Of a DNA stretch of 64,000 bases, positions 20,567 to 30,766 are shown piece by piece. Position numbers and translations under genes: made by a program. This stretch comes from S009-33 sp041694255 (lineage in GTDB: Bacteria; Patescibacteriota; Gracilibacteria; Absconditabacterales; Absconditicoccaceae): NCBI GenBank assembly GCA_041694255.1, contig JASMTN010000017.1, positions 14,662 to 78,661 of the forward strand, read 5' to 3'. Positions within the stretch are counted from its first letter, which is position 1; every line of letters starts with the position of its first letter. A model generated the notes under the pieces. That model was not told the origin of the DNA, made no database searches, and saw only the letters and a list, made by a program, of their open reading frames with translations.

Positions 20567-21577
20567 ATGCTAGAAAACTATTTATGATTTATAACAACAA
20601 ATTGGTTAAGTATTATAATAACACTAACAATTGTCATGATAGTCCTTAATTATGCAACAGATGCCCTTGAAGAAGAGATTTCCACTATATGAAAAAAACT
20701 AAAATTGCCAAATTCAGTAAGATGAGCTATATTTGATGCAAGTATATCATCATTACCAGAGCTGCTTACAGCAATAGCTTGACTTATAATACTTGGTTCT
20801 AAGTGACTTGAAGTTGGTACTTGAACTATATGATGATCTGCCCTTTTTAATATACTTATTATACCAGCTGCTGTATTGCTTGTATATAAAGGAAAAAAAA
20901 CAATACAAGTTGATAGATGATGAATTAAAAGAGATAGTTTATTCTATATAATATCTATTATAATATTTTTAATATGATTATACTTAAATCAGCTTGAACT
21001 TATGGGTATAGCATTAGTTATATTATATACCTTATATGTACTATATCTTTATAAACAAAGTTTAGAACATAGAAAGGAAAATGAAAAAGAAGTACAAATT
21101 GCTTATGATAGTGTAAAAAATAAAAAAATATGATATACTAAAATAATTATAGCACTTATTATAATATATATAAGTATTGAAATGGCTGTTGTAGCATCAA
21201 AATGGATATGAGATATGCTTAATATAAGTGTACTTATAGTATCATTGGTTATATTGGCATGAATTACAAGTATTCCAGACACACTACTTTCTATAAAATC
21301 AAGTAAAAAATGAGATATAAATGCCTGATTATCAAATGCAGTTGGTTCAAATATATTTAATATATGTATATGACTTTGAGTGCCAATACTTATTTGAACT
21401 AGCTTTATGTGATTGGAACCTGAATTTGATTTTAATAAAAACCTTAATTTATTTATATTTGTAATATTTGCAACTGCAATATACTTTATAATACTTAACC
21501 TAAAAAACATAAATAAGAAAAATGGTTATATATTTATAACCTTATATATACTTATGATTATTTATCTTATAATATAA
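20567..21577 (+). CDS. Sodium/calcium exchanger family membrane protein
   Basis: 336 residues, ten or so membrane helices in two inverted halves. The alpha-repeats are visible: FDASISSLPELLTAIAGLII with VGTGTIGGSALFNILII in half one, and ITSIPDTLLSIKSS with GLSNAVGSNIFNICIGLGV in half two. CaCA proteins exchange Ca2+ for Na+ or H+. The ATG at 20567 follows the nucleotidyltransferase stop by 17 bp. Confidence 0.9.
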
Positions 21578-21584
21578 TAAAAAT

Positions 21585-21770
21585 ATGAAATTATATGCAA
21601 TAAGCTTAATAATATTTTGAATAATAATAATAATATTTCCAGATATACTAGCATATTTATTAGCAGGTTTTTTAATATCCACATGAATACTTATGCTACT
21701 TGTATCAAGCTGAGTAAATAAAAAACAGTCTTGAGTTAAAATGTGAAAATTTAAAATTGTAAAAGAATAA
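21585..21770 (+). CDS. Small two-TM hypothetical protein downstream of the exchanger
   Basis: 61 residues beginning 7 bp after the exchanger stop. Two hydrophobic segments (LYAISLIIFGIIIIFPDIL and YLLAGFLISTGILMLLVS) and a basic C-terminus. No family recognised. Its tight spacing to the exchanger gene supports a real co-transcribed gene. Confidence 0.6.
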
Positions 21771-21925
21771 TTTTATCTATCATCTAACTTGCTACTAAAT
21801 AGATTTCTCCACTATGGTCGAAATGACATAAATACTATTGTCTCTTACCGTTAATCTTCTAATCCCCCCCTTCAGCTCTCAGTCCTCAATTCTTCTTGAA
21901 ACTTGTTACTTGCTACTTTCTTCTA
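21771..21925. repeat. Dispersed intergenic repeat cluster (AACTTGCTACT units plus TTCTCC...GGTCGAAATGAC unit)
   Basis: Contains CTAACTTGCTACT, GATTTCTCCACTATGGTCG followed by AAATGAC, and AACTTGTTACTTGCTACTTTC. The same units recur at 37601, 38711, 39919, 42823, 56995 and 59818. The last unit runs into the 3' end of the Mpg gene, supplying its terminal Ser-Ser-Lys codons and stop. Confidence 0.8.
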
Positions 21926-22415
21926 ATAAGAATCTTCGTTTTTTATCTAATCATTTTTTTATACCAATTCTAGAAGTTTTTTTTATATTTCAATTTATTT
22001 TATTATCATAAATTTTAATTAAACTATCCTTCAAGGTTATATCTTGATTGTTATGCTCTTTATTAATTCAAAGATATTTAGTTAATTTTCAAGGACCATT
22101 TATAATGGTTCCATCTTCAAGCTTTATTCATCTTATAAGTATAGCTCAAGGTATTTGTAATTTATCAGTTGTTATATTTAAACAATGATGTATGCCATAT
22201 ATTAAATACACATAAGTTTTTCATCATTCATCAAACATAGGGGAATTTCTAGGAGTTTGTCAAGAAAAAGCATGTGAAGCTTCATCATCTTTTCAAGTAT
22301 ATGCTTCAACTTCTTGTATGATTGCTTTTTTATCTTTAAACTCTATAATCTTTCAAAGTAATTGTGGAGCAACTTTTAATGTATCTTGTATAAAAAAATT
22401 TTTAGTTACTTGCAT
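21906..22415 (-). CDS. 3-methyladenine DNA glycosylase (AAG/Mpg family)
   Basis: 169 residues. Family signatures: LLGKIIEFKDKKAIIQEVEA then YTGKDDEASHAFSG, TPRNSPMFDEGGKTYVYLIY, GIHHCLNI and TSRIGIKKG. The glycosylase flips out and excises alkylated purines. The C-terminal DKK-X-RF (X a CGA codon at 21936-21938) matches the DxPWRF motif of the family with X at the Trp. The chain stops soon after, with EESSK encoded inside a dispersed repeat, about 20 residues shorter than usual. Next to a TrbC-like gene. Confidence 0.9.
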
Positions 22416-22418
22416 ATT

Positions 22419-22790
22419 TTATAACTCATAATCTCATCTTTGTAAATCAACTGGATTTGAAGTATCATCGAAAACTTCTATAACTTTATTTACCCATAAT
22501 TTTGAAGTTTCAAATATATTAGCAGAAGTATATTGATTATATCAAGGAACTTTTATTGCCCTCAAAAATCAAGGTATAGCTATAAGAATAATAAGTGTAA
22601 GAATAAATCCTAATAGTGAATATCTTATACTATTCCAAGCTTTTTTTATCTTTTCATCATTACCTCAAGAAAATACAAACATAAAAACTGCATATACAAC
22701 TGCATATATAACACCTATAAAAACTAACAATGTAAGTATAGACAATAAATTTAGTATAACATTTGACATCATGCTTCATTCTTGCAACAT
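22419..22790 (-). CDS. TrbC/VirB2-like small membrane protein
   Basis: 123 residues. Two membrane helices (LNLLSILTLLVFIGVIYAVV and YSLLGFILTLIILIAIPGFL) flank FSGGNDEKIKKAWNSIR, the basic loop typical of TrbC/VirB2-like proteins in candidate-phylum genomes. A polar, presumably exposed tail follows. Four bp separate its stop from the Mpg gene start. Related in layout to the 4134-4589 protein. Alternative in-frame starts exist at 22779 and 22769 positions. Confidence 0.65.
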
Positions 22791-22825
22791 TTCAATATTT
22801 TTAATTAAATAAATATTTTTATATA

Positions 22826-24301
22826 CTATATTGAATCCATCATTTTTTTAATAAACTTATAAGACATTCATACATATAGTATATTAATAAAAAATGCATA
22901 AATTACAAATAAAATTTTTGAATCCGGCATTGGTAGAAAATATATTAACATAAATAATATAAAAATTAAGAAGCTATAAAATACATAATTAAAATTAATT
23001 TTTGGTAATATATTGTATTTATAAGCTATAATAAGTATTCAAACTACAAAACATATTTCAAGGACAATTTGAGTTATGATTCAACCATATATATGATAAG
23101 TTGGTATAAGTAATAATCATATAATAGTTCATATAATTACTCATATTAAATTTACATTAAAAAGTTTATTATGTTTATTAAAACTTACAAGAACATAGTT
23201 AAAAGACTGTTTTATAAAACTTAAAAAAAGAACAAAAGCCAAGAAAGGCAATACAAAGTCAGCTCATACAGAATTTCAAGTTGTAAGATACTCTTTTCAT
23301 GCTATAAGATCAACAACTTGTGTTCTAAATACAATAAAATTAAATAATACTAAAAATCAAAACCATATAATAAAAGTAAGAAAATAACCCAAACTATAAA
23401 GTTTTTTTTCTTTTTTATAAGTAGAAATTTTATGTATAATACTGTTTCAAAATGCAGTTGGAACTATAAGCAATATCTCTATAAGTGCCAATGCTAAAGT
23501 CCAAATTCAAACATAAGTAAAACCATCTTTTGTAGGAAACATAATAGATAAGAATATCAATACAATAAGAGTATGGAAAGAACTTAGATAATAACTTAAT
23601 CAATATTTCCAGTTTCACTTTAAAGTATCTTTTATAAATCACTTATCAAAATGTAATTTAAAAGGCATATGTTTTGCTCATAGTCTATGAACATATATAT
23701 ACTGTGTAAGTCAGGAGAAGAAAACCGTAGATAAAACAAATAAAAAAGCAAACAATGAAGTTGTAGTAACTTGAGAAAAATCAACATTTGGAAATAAATA
23801 AAATACAATAATAATCAGCATCAAAACTTGAACAACCCTTGCAAGTATTAAAGCAGCACTTACATGTTTCATTTGCCAATTAAGTTGTAAAGGAAGTTGC
23901 ACTATCCCAGCTATCATAAAAGTTGCTGAAAAAAACATTCATACAGCAAGTCAATAAAATATATATGGATTTTCAACATAAGCAGGAACTAAAAATGCAA
24001 GTAAAAATGCCAATAAGTATATCAAAACAACCATGAAAAATCTAAATCACAAAAATTTATGATAAGTTTGTAATTTTTCTTTATAATCCTTTATTTTTCA
24101 AAGAGTATTTAATGCAACAACATATATTCAAAAATCAGCTAATGCAGACCATATAGCAAAATACTTTAATATTGTTGAATAATCTCAATATCTCAAAGGT
24201 CACAAATATGGTGTAATAAGCTTTACTACTAAAAATCAAGCAAGTGCACTTATTACCCTTCAAGATATCTGCCAGAAAGCATCTTTAAAAACTAAAGACA
24301 T
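22826..24301 (-). CDS. Oligosaccharide flippase (MATE/Wzx-like)
   Basis: 491 residues, about 12-14 membrane helices across the whole length. N-terminus FKDAFWQISGRVISALAGFL and YGDYSTILKYFAIWSALADF are typical of the RfbX/Wzx polysaccharide exporters, which flip lipid-linked sugar units to the outer face. Works with nucleotidyltransferases such as that at 19860, though they are not in one operon. No frameshift seen. Confidence 0.88.
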
Positions 24302-24493
24302 AGGAAAAGTTATAATATAAAATACATATTTAATCTTTTAATAAGATAACTTTTTATATAAAAAATTCAATTTACTTTTACTTGAAATTACTCATTTTAA
24401 TACTGAAAAATTTATTGATATATATAAAAATATTATTGAATACATTTTTATTTTAAGTAAAAAGTAGTTATATTATTTTCTAAACAAAAAACT

Positions 24494-27205
24494 ATGCTAA
24501 ACATATATCAATGATTTTATAAAAATATATGACCTTTGAAAGATAAAAGTTTGCTTGTAAATTACAAAGAATGAAAAACTATCATACAAGCACCTATAGG
24601 AACTTGAAAAAGTTTTCTTTTTTTTGATGGACCGTTATTTAGTTTATATAAAAGTAGTGAAAGAACCATAATTAACAAAGATAGTAAATCTTGAGAAACT
24701 CAACTTCTTTTTTCTGTAAATGATAATTATTATCTTATCATAAGAAAAATAAAGCTTACAAAAACTTGAAAAGATAGTGTAAAAACTCATTTTTATACAA
24801 TAGTTAAAGATAAAAACTTTATAGACTATCTTGAACAATACAAACAAGAAAAGATAATTATAAAAAATAATGATATATTTACATTATTGCATTTTAACCA
24901 GGTAAAACTTGAAGATATAACAAGTTCTTTTAAACAAGAAAAAGAGCTACAATCAAACCTAAATGATATATTACCACCAAAAGATGTTGCAAGTTCTACA
25001 TTTTTTATACAACAGGATTGAGATAATATATTTGAAGTAGATGCAAGCAGTAGAATCAATATACTTAAAAAGATTTTTGGGATTATGTGAATTGATGATG
25101 CAAAAAAAATTATTGATGAACAAAAAAGGGAAACTTACTGAATGATAAAAGCAACTTGAGCTGAAGAAACTTTCAAAGATAGGTTTAAAAAGATTTTAGA
25201 AAATATTGAAAATCAAAAAGATAAGATAGATTATGAATTTGAAGAACTTAATGAAATATTTTGATTACAAGAAGATTTTGATATAAAACTTGATAAAGTT
25301 CAAAAGATAAACATAAATTTACAAGATTATATCAAAGAAAATAAACAGTTAATTGAAAAATATGTCCAATCAAATGAAAAATATAAGTTATTAGAAAACA
25401 ATATTCAAGAACAAGAAAAAGAAGTAGAAAAACTACAAGAAAAACTTAAAAATATAGAAGAAAATATAAAAGAACAAGATAGTTTTATAGAAAATATCAA
25501 GAAAATAGATGAAACTATAAAGAATGAAAAAATAAGCTTAGATAATATAAATCAAGATATAAATTCTATTGAAAAAAAATATGAAAATTTACAAAAAGAA
25601 TATGAAAATTATATAAAAAAGAAAAATAAAATCGAAAGTGAAGAAGAAAATATAAATAATCAAAAACAAGAGTTAGACAATATTATTAAAAAATTAGCAG
25701 ATTTTGAGCAAAAATTAGATAAAAAAGAACAAACAAATTTTGATGATATATATGATAAAATAAAGCAACTTGAAAAAAATAATGAGCTTGATATAGATTT
25801 TGAAAAGTTTCATATTGAAGATTATAAACCAAATAATTTAAAAGAACTTGAAGAAACTTTTCAAAATGTAATTATAAAATGAAAGAATCTAGCAGAAAAA
25901 ATTAACGACCTTAAAACACAAAAGCAAGAACTTGAAAGCAACTTAGATAAGTTTCAAAAACAAACTGAAAATAAAGATAAAGTTAATTTTTTCTGCTCAA
26001 AAATTGAAAGCAACTGCCCCTTCATAGATAAGATAACAGAAAAGATAGATAAAGAAGACAATTTTCTTAAAACACAGATAGAAGATAGTAAAGAAAAGAT
26101 TGTAAAACTAGATAATCAAATAAAAGAAAATGAAAAACTGAAAACTGACCTTGCAAACTATTGGAAAGATAATAATATAAATCAAGTTAAAAAAAATATA
26201 GAACAATACTATGCAAATGAAGAAGAAATTAAAAAACTAAATAATATATTACATAAAAATCAAGAAGAACAGAAAAAAATATCTTTACTAACTTGAGAGA
26301 AAAAAGCTAAAGAAGAAGAAAAAATAAAAATCAAAGAAAACATAATAAAACAAGAAGAAAATATTGAAAAATTGAAAAAAGATATAAATATAATGATAGA
26401 AAAAGATTATGAAAACATACAACAATATAAACAAAAAAAAGAAGATATAAAATCTCAAATTGAGAAATTAGAAAATAAAAAAGAAGATTTTAATGCAAAA
26501 ATTGAAAAGACAAAAGAACTTGAATTAGAAAGAAAAAATATCAATAATGACATTTATTTAAAAAAACAAAATATTGAAAAATTACAAAAAGATCTATGAG
26601 AAATAAAATCTAATATAAAAGATAATAATATTGAACAACTACAAGCAAAAGAAGATAACTTACTTAATCTTAAAGAAGAAATATGATATTTTAATAACCT
26701 AGTAGATGAATTAAATAAAAATAAACTAGAACTAATAAAACTTAAAGAAAAATATGGGTTATTAAAAGATTTGGGGAATATATTTTGAAAAGAGCTTGTT
26801 ATATATGTTTTTAAAGACTATCTTGAATCATTAGAAAGTTTAATAAACTACTTTTTAGAAACTATTGTAGATTTTAAATTGCATATAAGTTTAGATGAAT
26901 CTTGAGAAAATCTAAATATTCTAATAAAAGATGAGAAATGAGAAAGACAAGTACAATCATTATCTTGATGACAAAAAAATGCTTTAAAAATATGATGGAT
27001 ACTTGGTATAAATAAGCTTAAAAATTCTAAATTATTATTCTTAGATGAAACTATAAATAACTTTGATGAAGAATCTGTACAACTTATAGCAAATAAGATT
27101 AAAGAATTTATAAGTGAAAATAATATAAAATTCTATATGATAACTCACAGTCAAACTCTTGCATCTACTGATATATGGAATGATGTACTTGATTTAGAAG
27201 TTTAA
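24494..27205 (+). CDS. Rad50/SbcC-like SMC-type ATPase
   Basis: 903 residues. N-lobe Walker A is APIGTGKS (about 37-44), Q-loop FFIQQDGDNIFEVDA near 170. Two long coiled-coil arms (about 210-490 and 520-770) flank a cysteine turn CSKIESNC near 500, in place of the usual CxxC zinc hook. C-lobe: signature LSGGQKNALKIGWILGINKL, Walker B LLFLDETINNFDEES and a D-/H-loop THSQTL. It should tether or process DNA ends. No SbcD/Mre11 nuclease gene lies next to it, unlike the usual operon. Confidence 0.88.
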
Positions 27206-27243
27206 TATTGACTTTACTGTTTATTTCATTTTAGAAAAAATAC

Positions 27244-27273
27244 TTGACTTTGACTATTATTTTTTTATATAAT
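27244..27273 (+). promoter_or_regulatory. Promoter of the sigma-region-4/HARE-HTH gene
   Basis: TTGACT (27244-27249) and TATAAT (27268-27273) separated by 18 bp, 36 bp upstream of the ATG at 27309. Confidence 0.6.
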
Positions 27274-27308
27274 AGATTAATAGTTTACTTAATCTTAACA
27301 TAATAAAT

Positions 27309-28406
27309 ATGGCATTTAGCAAAAAAATTAATGTAAAAACAGATACTATAAATTTATCTTGAACGAAACTAGAAAATATAATAAAATTATGCAATCCCTG
27401 AGAACAATTTGTTTTAGTTGAAAAATATTGAATAATAAGCTGAAAATCTTTGCCTATGCAACAAATATGAAATAAATTTAATATGTCAAGAGAAAGAATA
27501 AGGCAAATATTAAATAAATCATTATGAAAAATAAGAAGATTTATAGGACATGATGAATATTTAAATAGCATAATAAAAAAAACACATGAAATAATTAAAG
27601 AAAATTGAAATATAATTTGAGAAGAAAACTTAATAAATAAATTATTGGAAGACAAAGATATTGATCTAAACTACAATGAACTACTTCTTATACTTTCTTC
27701 AGATTATGATATATATTATATACATAGAAATAAAAGATTTGAAAAACTATTTTTTATAGAACCTGTATTTGAAGATCTTATAAATGATATACATGACACA
27801 TCATTTTTACAACTTAAAGAAAACAAGTCTTCATTGCAAGAAAAAGATTTAACTAACAATCTTAAAAATTCTTTTTTAAATAAATTTCAAAGAAACCAAT
27901 CAATAAAAGATGTATTAAATGAAAAAAAGATTTATGAAAATATCTTAACATTAAGTAGACATATATATAAGTTTGATTGAAAAATATGACTTGAAAACAA
28001 TAAAGATGTAAATCCAAAAACAATGAAATTTAAAATAAGGCATATACTTTCAAATAATGAACAACCTATGCATTATGAAGAAATTGCAAATGAAGTTAAA
28101 AATGTATTTAATATATGAAACATAAAGGTTCCAACTATTCATAATGAACTTGTAAAATGAAAAGATTTTATAAATGTTTGAATGTGAATTTATTGATTAA
28201 AACAGTGGTGATATAAAGGACCAAATACATTAGAAACAATAACAACGATATTAAGAAATAGTAAAAGACCAATGAGAGTTTCAGAAATAACAAAAGAAGT
28301 TATTAAAGAAAGATTAATAAGAGAAGTTACAGTACTTATAGTATTACAAAAACATAAAGATAGATTTGAAAGAGTATGAAAGTGATTATACAAAATAAAA
28401 GAATAA
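27309..28406 (+). CDS. Sigma-70 region-4-like and HARE-HTH regulatory protein
   Basis: 365 residues. Residues about 28-72 (CNPGEQFVLVEKYGI, then PMQQIGNKFNMSRERIRQIL and NKSLGKIRR) match sigma-70 region 4, the helix-turn-helix that reads -35 elements. No region 2 is present. The C-terminal 125 residues contain two winged-helix copies of the HARE-HTH type (NEQPMHYEEIANEVK; NSKRPMRVSEITKEVIKERL). It may be a promoter-selective regulator or a minimal sigma/delta-like factor. Own promoter upstream, hairpin terminator downstream. Confidence 0.8.
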
Positions 28407-28414
28407 ATTAAATT

Positions 28415-28442
28415 CACATATGTAAAAGTATGTGTTTTTTTA
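28415..28442 (+). terminator. Rho-independent terminator
   Basis: CACATA / TATGTG stem with an 8-nt loop followed by seven T, 9 bp after the stop codon of the HARE-HTH gene. Confidence 0.8.
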
Positions 28443-28474
28443 AATTATTATTATTTAGTTTTAGAACTCAATAA

Positions 28475-28759
28475 ATGAAATACTTTAAGTGAAAAATTAA
28501 AAAAGAACACAATATACTTAATGAATTTAAAGACTTCTTAGAGGAATTAGAAAAAATAAAAGAAATCAAAAAAATAATACCCTGAAGAATAAGTAGAAAA
28601 CAATCTTGAAGCTCATTAGAGAAAGTATCATTTTCTTACTTTACAATATCAGGATTGAAACTTAATTTAAAAAAGGGCTCTACAGCCCAAGAGGTTTTCA
28701 TAGTATGTAATGAAAATTATAAAGAGGATATTAAAGAAAAGGTATTGAAATTAACCTAA
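28475..28759 (+). CDS. DUF2103-like small protein
   Basis: 94 residues. The stretch KKIIPGRISRKQSG, then YFTISGLKLNLKKGSTAQEV and FIVC, resembles the DUF2103 family (described as metal-binding). Only one Cys is present, so metal binding is doubtful. It converges with and overlaps by 9 bp the 3' end of the SpoIIM-like gene on the other strand. Confidence 0.65.
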
Positions 28760-29371
28760 AAATAAAGGAGTTATAAAAACTTCTATAGCTGATGCTATAA
28801 AAATCAATAAAAGTATAAATGTTCAAAAAAATTGAATTGATTTTTTAATCTCTCATCATATCTTATGTTTTTTCCAATTCCATACTTTTTTAAATACAAG
28901 ATGGGTTATCTTAAAAGATAAAGCTAAAGTTAATAGTATTGCAAATATCTCTATGAAACCATGAGGTAATATAGCAAGTAAAGAAGTTCATAATCAAACT
29001 TTTTCTATAGCCATACTCATAACTATTCATATAACAAAAACATTTGACAAAACTATAAACATAGAAAGCAAAGAAAGTAAAAAACCTGATACAAATATCA
29101 TAAAACCTATAAGAGAATTATTTATAAATATATTTAAAAAGAGATGAAAATTATTATCAGTCATTATATTATCTATATATTCTTTAGCAGATTGCATAAG
29201 TAAATTTTTATGTTCTTCTTCTATAGGTGTTATAATAAATAAAAATATACAAAAAACTACATAAGCAAATGCAGCTAATATATAGTTTTTATTTTCTTTA
29301 AAAAAATCTTTTACAAAATCAGTATATTTTATATTTTTTTGTTCAACTTTGTTTAAATTATTTTCTTCCAT
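28751..29371 (-). CDS. Stage II sporulation protein M family membrane protein
   Basis: 206 residues, about five membrane helices. Family signature NNSLIGFMIFVSGFLLSLLS and ILPHGFIEIFAILLTLALSF (the LPHGxxE motif). In Firmicutes SpoIIM takes part in septal peptidoglycan degradation. Here sporulation is not expected; the DUF95 family is widespread and its role outside endospore formers is unclear. Directly downstream of the yidC start region in the opposite-order run; ends in a 9-bp convergent overlap. Confidence 0.88.
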
Positions 29372-29373
29372 AA

Positions 29374-30177
29374 TTATTTATTAGAACTTAAAGCAACTTT
29401 TAACTTAACTTTTATAAGTTCTTTATATTGAATACTATATTGAACTATAGTAAAAAATGTAGATGTAATGATATAAAATCATATACCAGCAGGCATTGTA
29501 TACACAAAAATAGACATCATAGTAACCATAAATATATTCATATATCACATCATTTTACTCATATCAGGCATTTGTGGCATTCAAGGCATATTTTTCATAC
29601 CAGCTCACATAGAAGCACCTTCAGGTTTATTTAACATAGTAAGTTTTATCTGAGTGTACATAAGTATTCAAGCTATTATAGCAAGTATAACTCATGCTCC
29701 ACCTCAATTTTCAAAAAGATCTACTCATAAGAAAACATGATGTAAATTATCAAATCAAGAACTTATATAAGGAGCTAGAAAAGAGTATATATTTCCAGCT
29801 ATTGCATGATCCTCAGAAAAATCCCTTATAACAAAGAAAAGTCATATAAAAATAGGCATTTGAATTAAAAGCATCTTACAGCCTTTCAAGGGATTATTTC
29901 AAGATGTTTTAAAAAGTTTCATAGTCTCTTCTCACATTTTTTGAGGGTTATCTTTATACTGCTCTTGTATTTCTTTAAGTCTTGGTTGCATATCAACCAT
30001 TCACTTTTGCATACTACTTGCAGCCAATGACGGTTTAAGTAACATAAGTCTTATAATTAAAGTAAGTCATATAATAGCAAGTCATAAGTTACCTCAAAGT
30101 ATTGCTAAAAGTATAACAATTATATTAAATATAGGTTTATATATAATATTTAGTAAAATTAAACTTATTGGATTCAT
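29374..30177 (-). CDS. yidC: Membrane protein insertase YidC/Oxa1
   Basis: 267 residues, the short gram-positive/Oxa1-like form. Helix-rich with the cytoplasmic QPRLKEIQEQYKDNPQKMGE and KTSGNNPLKGCKMLLIQMPI, then FIGLFFVIRDF. A Met-rich linker (GMKNMPGMPQMPDMSKMMGY) precedes the last helix pair FMVTMMSIFVYTMPAGIGFY. It inserts membrane proteins with or without SecYEG. Two bp separate its stop from the SpoIIM-like start, showing coupled transcription. Confidence 0.94.
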
Positions 30178-30203
30178 TTAAAATATTAGATTATTAAAAT
30201 AAA

Positions 30204-30704
30204 TTATTTATTTGTACTTCATAATGCTCACTCTCATCTTTCAGAGTCAGAAAGTTCATCAACTTCTTCAATTTCAATATGTGGTACATCAAGTACCATA
30301 GCTTGTGCAATTGCTTTTTTTTGTGGATATAAAGTTACATTATCTTTTGAAAGATTATTTTCTTCTAAGAAAGCATCTAAACCATCTTCATTTTTATAAA
30401 AAACAACAGGTTTATATGTAGTATTGTTGATAGGAACAAATATCTCTCATCTATATCAACTATCTACAACTCAAGCTCTTCTTGCAAGTCATTTTGTTCA
30501 AGTAGAACCTCTCTCACAGATATAAAATACCTTATCTTGAGGAATTTGTATAACTATTCAAGTTGGAACCATATATATTTCTCAAGGGTTTAGTAATTTA
30601 TAATCTTGTTCAAATACACCATATATATCATAAGCTGCATCTTCTTTTCTTTTTGATAACAATACAGCCTCTTTTTTAACTCTTTTTACTTTTAGGTAAG
30701 ACAT
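30204..30704 (-). CDS. dut: dUTP diphosphatase (dUTPase)
   Basis: 166 residues. The five trimeric dUTPase motifs are seen: AAYDIYGVF (motif 1), ERGSTGTKGLARRAG (motif 2), GVVDSGYRGEIFVPINN (motif 3), KKAIAQAMV (motif 4) and RGEGALGSTNK (motif 5). Hydrolyses dUTP to dUMP, keeping uracil out of DNA. Standard code would break this gene at a dozen UGA glycines. Upstream of yidC in a minus-strand run starting with uvrA. Confidence 0.93.
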
Positions 30705-30766
30705 TTAGTTTATATTTTTTAGATAAAGTAAAAACTTTTATACATTTTCTTACTTAATTTTCAAGA

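Noticed and set aside
24494..27205. Many in-frame UGA codons in this and other genes as signs of pseudogenes
   Set aside because: UGAs fall at conserved glycines in nearly every gene, so they are sense codons.
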